Source of the DNA: Pseudoalteromonas sp. GCY
GTDB lineage: Bacteria; Pseudomonadota; Gammaproteobacteria; Enterobacterales; Alteromonadaceae
NCBI RefSeq assembly: GCF_016695175.1
Contig: NZ_CP068022.1
Coordinates: 186,001 to 250,000, forward strand
DNA: 64,000 bases
Direction of reading: 5' to 3'
Below are positions 59,529 through 64,000 of the stretch, in pieces. The notes under the pieces were generated by a model. It was given only the letters and a program-made list of their open reading frames with translations. It was not told the origin of the DNA and ran no database searches. The position numbers were made by a program, and so were the translations under genes. Every line of letters begins with the position of its first letter. Positions within the stretch are counted from its first letter, which is position 1.

Positions 59529-60414
59529 CTTCTTCTCCGATAAAGCCATAAGGTAAGGCTTCACATTGCCAGTATCTATCTACTTTATCAAAGTAACTAG
59601 ATGTTCTTAATTGAGCCACCTGGTTAATAATTCCCTGCATTGCACAAGCTAAATCAGTGTTATTGTTGTTCATTTTTAAATACCATTTACTGCCACTAAC
59701 ATTATTTGCAATTGGCGTAATGTAATTCTTCGAAAACCGCTGCTCATCTTCTTCGGACCAATAAGAAGCAATAATATCAACCTCGCCAGCAGCTAACCGA
59801 TCGCGGAGCGCTTGATGCGAGCTTAAATAGGTAATATCGAGCGCATTGATATCGATATCTAGCTCTTTAAACGCACTTTTTGGTAATATGTGGCCAGAGC
59901 GACTTGTTGGATAGTCAAGCAAACCTATTTTTTTATCTAAGAAATACGATTTAGATAATTTAGGTTTTTCTGTGTTTGAGATAAAAAAGGCGGAATAAGC
60001 CGGATACCCGATAACAGGCTTATAACTATGCGTTGATTCAGCCATCAAAGCCGACATGATGTTGTCTTTCGTTAAAATAAGATCGGCGATCCCCTTTGCA
60101 AGAAACTCTATTTGCTCAGCGAGACTTCCTCCCCAATACACTTTCACCTGCCCATATTGCCTAGTGACCACTTCATCTTCACACGCTCTAACTAATACGT
60201 CTAACGCGAGACTTTTAATCGGGACATGTATTTTTAACGTGTTGATATTAGACACTGAACGTGTTTTGCATGTATTTGAGTACTGGACGACGGGATCAAG
60301 AATGAGCGGCTTTGCCGATATTAATCGAGCCCCTAAAATCCAGCACAATAATGCGCTTATAAACAACAAAGATACAATTGTTGATTTACCAGTCAAAATG
60401 TTACTATGTATCAC
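59518..60414 (-). CDS. Periplasmic type-2 substrate-binding-like protein
   Basis: A 298-residue protein with an N-terminal hydrophobic anchor or signal (VSLLFISALLCWILGARL). The mature part fits a periplasmic-binding type-2 fold of the PhnD/TRAP/ABC kind: KIHVPIKSLALDVLVRACED, GGSLAEQIEFLAKGIADLILT, GYPAYSAFFISNTE, GLLDYPTSRSGHILPKSAFKELDID, DRLAAGEVDIIASYW. No transporter gene is near. It is coupled to the membrane protein at 58602, so I infer that it is a ligand-sensing partner rather than an uptake protein. The ligand is unknown. Confidence 0.65.
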   Translation of the reverse strand: MIHSNILTGKSTIVSLLFISALLCWILGARLISAKPLILDPVVQYSNTCKTRSVSNINTLKIHVPIKSLALDVLVRACEDEVVTRQYGQVKVYWGGSLAEQIEFLAKGIADLILTKDNIMSALMAESTHSYKPVIGYPAYSAFFISNTEKPKLSKSYFLDKKIGLLDYPTSRSGHILPKSAFKELDIDINALDITYLSSHQALRDRLAAGEVDIIASYWSEEDEQRFSKNYITPIANNVSGSKWYLKMNNNNTDLACAMQGIINQVAQLRTSSYFDKVDRYWQCEALPYGFIGEEDGS

Positions 60415-60633
60415 TAATTAGCATAACCTATCCTTTCTTGACCGCTATTAGATCAATTTTCTTTACTCATTGCAATAGGTAATTTTACTAATAACTCGTA
60501 ACATAATGAATTTATTACTTTATTGACAAGAAATTATGAATCTTATTGAGTCCTTTTATTTTGTTGAAAAATACGGACAATTGGCCTCACTTTTCGGATG
60601 GGAAGATTGTTCCCTTTTCTACAAGAGATACAA

Positions 60634-61494
60634 ATGTTACGTAAAAGCTTGTCATTACTTTTCGCTGTGGGGATGACTATAACGACGTCAAGTGCGCACG
60701 CTTGGGGTCAAAATGGTCATAGGATCATTGGTGAATTGGCTGAAACACATTTAACCGAGCAGACTCGCGTTGCGATTCAACCTTTATTAGAAGGCGACTC
60801 TCTGGCTGAAATTTCGAATTGGGCAGATGAGATGCGTTCGGATCCAAGCACATTTTGGCGTAAACAATCTGCGAAGTGGCATTACATCAATATCGACAAC
60901 CCAAAAGCAATGCACGAGCATGTTCATGCCGATTTGAATGACAAAGAAAAAGTAAAACACATCCTAGATGGCATCTACTACTCCATTAATACGCTAAAAT
61001 CAGAATCTAAATCAATTGATGAAAAGCGTTTTGCATTTCGTTTCCTAGTTCACCTTGTAGGTGACAGCCATCAACCGTTTCACGCAGGTCGCGCCAAAGA
61101 CCGTGGCGGTAACATGATTAAAGTAAAGTTTTTTGGCAGTGATTCAAACTTACACAGCACTTGGGACACCAAATTAATCGAAAATGAGAATCTTTCATTT
61201 ACCGAATTTACACGTTTTATTCAAACCACAAATAATGAAATAATTGCTGAATACTTAGACAGCTCGCCAGCAGATTGGTTGCTTGAATCAAATAATATTG
61301 CTGAAAAAGTTTATAACAGCAATGAAACTGAAATAAGTTACGGTTACATTTATAAATATATGCCAACAATTAAATTTAGGCTGCAACAAGGTGGCATTAG
61401 ATTAGCTGGCTTATTAAACCAAATTTTCGATCCTAATTCTAAACCGCTGGTTTCATCACTGAAGTCAGCAAATAAAATAACAGTTAACCATTAG
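60634..61494 (+). CDS. Secreted S1/P1-type nuclease
   Basis: A 286-residue zinc nuclease from ATG 60634 (RBS AAGAGATACAA; an upstream frame start is not expected). The signal peptide is cut after AHA, leaving Trp as the first mature residue, as needed for the zinc cluster. Ligands of the three-zinc site are present: WGQNGH, NWADEMR, WHYINI, HLVGDSHQPFH and HSTWDTKL. It degrades single-stranded DNA and RNA and removes 3'-phosphates, outside the cell or in the periplasm. An Oar-like TonB receptor gene starts 34 bases downstream. Confidence 0.93.
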   Translation: MLRKSLSLLFAVGMTITTSSAHAWGQNGHRIIGELAETHLTEQTRVAIQPLLEGDSLAEISNWADEMRSDPSTFWRKQSAKWHYINIDNPKAMHEHVHADLNDKEKVKHILDGIYYSINTLKSESKSIDEKRFAFRFLVHLVGDSHQPFHAGRAKDRGGNMIKVKFFGSDSNLHSTWDTKLIENENLSFTEFTRFIQTTNNEIIAEYLDSSPADWLLESNNIAEKVYNSNETEISYGYIYKYMPTIKFRLQQGGIRLAGLLNQIFDPNSKPLVSSLKSANKITVNH

Positions 61495-61528
61495 TTTAAA
61501 ATAACCTACTAACACGGGAAACAACATA

Positions 61529-64000
61529 ATGAAAATCCAACTTCGCAAAAATGCACTTACGCTTGCTATCGCTGCAAGTTTAGGCATGAGTGGCATGGCG
61601 GTTGCGGCAGATACATCTTCGTCTATCAAAGGACAGATTGTAGGACCTCAAGGTAATCCAGCTGCAGACACTAAGATTATCATCGTTCACGAACCGACAG
61701 GTACACGCCGCGTTGTTACAACAAACGACACTGGTACGTACAACGCATCAGGTCTTCGCGTTGGTGGTCCATACACCATCACTATCGACTCAAACAAATT
61801 CCGTGACGCTGAGCTGCGTAACGTTTACCTATCACTAGGTGAAGCACAAAAGATCGACCAGCAGCTAAGCGAATTGCAGATGGAGTCTATCGTAGTTACT
61901 GGTACTCCAGTACTATTTAACTCCTCTGCAAACGACACTTATTACGGTGCAGATGCAATCAAGAGCACGCCTAGTATCAACCGTGATATTAAAGACGTAG
62001 TAAGAAACAACCCGCTTGTTGTTATCCAGCCAGGTAACGACAGTGCGATGACAATCGCAGGCTCAAACCCGCGAACAAACTCTATTACAGTTGATGGTAT
62101 TCCGCTAAACGATGACTTCGGTCTCAACTCTGGTGGTTACCCAACACAGCGTAACCCATTCCCTCTAGACGCACTTGACCAAGTAACAGTTCAAGTAGCA
62201 CCAACAAATGCTAAATCAAGTGGCTTTACTGGTGGTAACGTTGATGCGGTATTTAAGTCTGGTACTAACGAAATCACTGGTAGCGTTTTCTATGAGAAAA
62301 TGACTGACAGCTGGGCAGGTACACCTAAAAACGAAGGTAAAGAAGTTCCACTAGAGTTTGAAGAAGAGAACTACGGCTTCTCAATCGGAGCGCCTCTTAT
62401 TGAAAACAAACTATTCTTCTTCGGTGCATACGAGAAGTATGAATCTCCTCAATCAATTGAGTGGGGCCCAGCGGGATCTGGTATTGGTGCAAATGAAACT
62501 AACATCACACAAAACGACTTAGCAGCAGTACGCAAAATTGCTTCTGAAGTATATGGTGTTGATAACATTGGTGGTGCAGACACACAACCACAACTAGAAG
62601 ATGAAAAATATATCATCAAACTAGATTGGAATATCAATGACTATCACCGAGCAAACTTCGTATATATGTTCAATGAAGGTAACCGCACAAACAACATGAC
62701 TCAAAGCTCAAACGAGCTACGCTTGAGTACTCATTGGTACAATAAATCAGAGAAGCTAAATAACTTCAGCTCAACACTATATTCGGACTGGACGGATGAT
62801 TTCTCAACACAAATCAGTCTCACAAGCAAGTCCGTTGAAACTGGCCAGATTTCACTTGATAGCGCTTTAGGTCTAGGTGATATTAAAATATCTAATATTG
62901 ATGTGGACGGAGATGGAACAAAAGGTGATATTAGCTTTGGTTCAGATGAAAGCCGTCATTCAAATTCACTAGAGAACGACCTAACAACATTCAAGTTTGA
63001 CGGTACTTACCTACTTGACGAACATACACTAGAGTTCGGTATTAAGTATGACATTCTAGACGTTGAAAACCTTTATCTAGATGGTTCTAAAGGTGTTGTC
63101 GAGTTTGACAGTCTTGAAGACTTTGCTGGACGCCAAGTAAAAGATTATTCATATTCGAATGGTGTAGGTAATGATCCAAGTAAAGTCGCAGCTGCGTTCA
63201 AACGTAAAGACCTAGCTTTATACGTGAATGACCGTTGGGACTTCAGCGATGAACTAGCGTTTAGCTTTGGTCTTCGTTACGAGCGTTTAGGCTCTGACGA
63301 CAAGCCCGCTTTCAACGAGGAATTATTTCAAAGTACAGGTTATGACAACACTTATAACCTAGACGGCGCTGACATTTGGTTGCCTCGTGCAGGTTTTACT
63401 TATTACATGAACGAAGACGTAACTATCCGTGGTAGCGTAGGTCGTTATGCTGGAGGTAATCCTAACGTTTGGATATCTAACTCATATTCAAATGACGGTA
63501 TAAGCCGACAAGACTTTGGTAAAAAGGATTTTGTAGCACCGAATAACATCCTAAACAATATTTTACCTGAAGCAATTGATGGTATAAACCAAGCTAATAA
63601 CGGTTCAGTTTCAAACTTTATCGATCCTAACTTCGACATTCCATCACAGTGGACATATATGCTAAATGCAGATGTAACACTTGATATCCCAGGTCTTGGT
63701 GACGGATTCGCTTGGACAACGACAGCAATCTTCACTGATAAAGAAAATACTGCAGAGTGGGTAAATGCTCGACTTCTTAATGGTGCAAATCGTCTAGATG
63801 CTGAAGTGAACTCTACAATTGATGGGGAGCTTCCGTTCTATAACACAAAAGAACTGGATATTATGCTCACTAATGCAGACGAAAATGGCCGCTCAATTAT
63901 CTTAAGTACAGGTCTTTCTAAAGAGTGGGACAATGGCATTAAGTTTGATATGTCTTACACTCATCAAGATATCACCGAAGGTAACCCTGGTGGTTCTTCT
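61529..64000 (+). CDS. Oar-like TonB-dependent receptor, N-terminal part
   Basis: The frame is open from ATG 61529 (RBS CGGGAAACAACATA) to the window end, so at least 824 residues; the C-terminus is missing. A signal peptide ends near residue 27 (AVAA). Residues ~33-105 form a carboxypeptidase-regulatory-like Ig domain (SIKGQIVGPQGNPA), then a plug (ESIVVTGTP) and beta-barrel with SIGAP, LRYERLG and DDFSTQISLTSKS segments. Oar-type receptors import large or varied substrates. The substrate is unknown; its place right after a secreted nuclease suggests an oligonucleotide or nucleotide, which is inference. Translation of the whole window part shows no stop. Confidence 0.9.
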   Translation, partial: MKIQLRKNALTLAIAASLGMSGMAVAADTSSSIKGQIVGPQGNPAADTKIIIVHEPTGTRRVVTTNDTGTYNASGLRVGGPYTITIDSNKFRDAELRNVYLSLGEAQKIDQQLSELQMESIVVTGTPVLFNSSANDTYYGADAIKSTPSINRDIKDVVRNNPLVVIQPGNDSAMTIAGSNPRTNSITVDGIPLNDDFGLNSGGYPTQRNPFPLDALDQVTVQVAPTNAKSSGFTGGNVDAVFKSGTNEITGSVFYEKMTDSWAGTPKNEGKEVPLEFEEENYGFSIGAPLIENKLFFFGAYEKYESPQSIEWGPAGSGIGANETNITQNDLAAVRKIASEVYGVDNIGGADTQPQLEDEKYIIKLDWNINDYHRANFVYMFNEGNRTNNMTQSSNELRLSTHWYNKSEKLNNFSSTLYSDWTDDFSTQISLTSKSVETGQISLDSALGLGDIKISNIDVDGDGTKGDISFGSDESRHSNSLENDLTTFKFDGTYLLDEHTLEFGIKYDILDVENLYLDGSKGVVEFDSLEDFAGRQVKDYSYSNGVGNDPSKVAAAFKRKDLALYVNDRWDFSDELAFSFGLRYERLGSDDKPAFNEELFQSTGYDNTYNLDGADIWLPRAGFTYYMNEDVTIRGSVGRYAGGNPNVWISNSYSNDGISRQDFGKKDFVAPNNILNNILPEAIDGINQANNGSVSNFIDPNFDIPSQWTYMLNADVTLDIPGLGDGFAWTTTAIFTDKENTAEWVNARLLNGANRLDAEVNSTIDGELPFYNTKELDIMLTNADENGRSIILSTGLSKEWDNGIKFDMSYTHQDITEGNPGGSS

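Overview
The window looks like chromosomal DNA of a marine gammaproteobacterium of the Alteromonadales, most likely Pseudoalteromonas or a close relative. The reasons are the moderate to low G+C content (judged by eye), the many secreted proteases and TonB-dependent receptors, an astCA-DUF1338 cluster, FadR-like operators, and a short dispersed intergenic repeat with ATACCAATT ends. No rRNA, tRNA, CRISPR array, prophage, transposase or replication origin was seen. The genus call is inference, not a measured result.

Layout. Bases 1-2357: end of the arginine succinyltransferase catabolic cluster (astC end, astA, a DUF1338 dioxygenase-like gene), with astD absent where I would expect it. Bases 2437-7317: three unusual genes (acidic orphan protein, FGE-fold lipoprotein, 967-residue LysM-containing orphan) that together resemble an effector or toxin locus. 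Bases 7689-13530: PPK2 and a DUF2252 kinase-fold protein, RNase Z, an isochorismatase-fold hydrolase, then an overlapping operon ending in a photolyase. Bases 13655-18979: AbgT-family transporter, GST, a Crp-family regulator with a nitroreductase and a YdcZ-type membrane protein, and an AFG1/ZapE ATPase. Bases 19057-27977: a GNAT gene broken by an in-frame TGA, secreted and membrane proteins, an S41 peptidase with an AraC-type membrane regulator, RhlE helicase, and a DapA that resembles the plant-type enzyme. Bases 28736-29136: zinc-free ribosomal protein paralogues L31B and L36B behind a strong palindrome.

Bases 29192-35757 hold the most coherent unusual locus: two paralogous secreted peptidases of the plant/bacterial basic-secretory-protein type with discoidin and PKD-like domains, either side of a TonB-dependent receptor. 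GGAACGTTCC operators, which look LacI-type, precede the receptor (two copies) and the second peptidase (one near copy), yet no LacI regulator is encoded nearby. Together they suggest a regulated system that breaks down and imports a glycoprotein or glycoconjugate.

Bases 36035-48014 carry cytochrome b562, an orphan sugar-binding-type periplasmic protein, a chitin-binding subtilase, a transporter/kinase-fold pair, FadE, YbaK and DnaKJ. Bases 48262-52556 carry a thioesterase and the complete pqiABC operon. FadE and the thioesterase each have a FadR-like operator, so they are probably co-regulated. Bases 53179-64000 carry an M16 lipoprotein peptidase, MAPEG protein, a UshA-like nucleotidase, a two-gene periplasmic-sensor/membrane-protein pair, a secreted S1/P1 nuclease and the start of an Oar-like TonB receptor. 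The nuclease and nucleotidase suggest nucleotide and phosphate scavenging.
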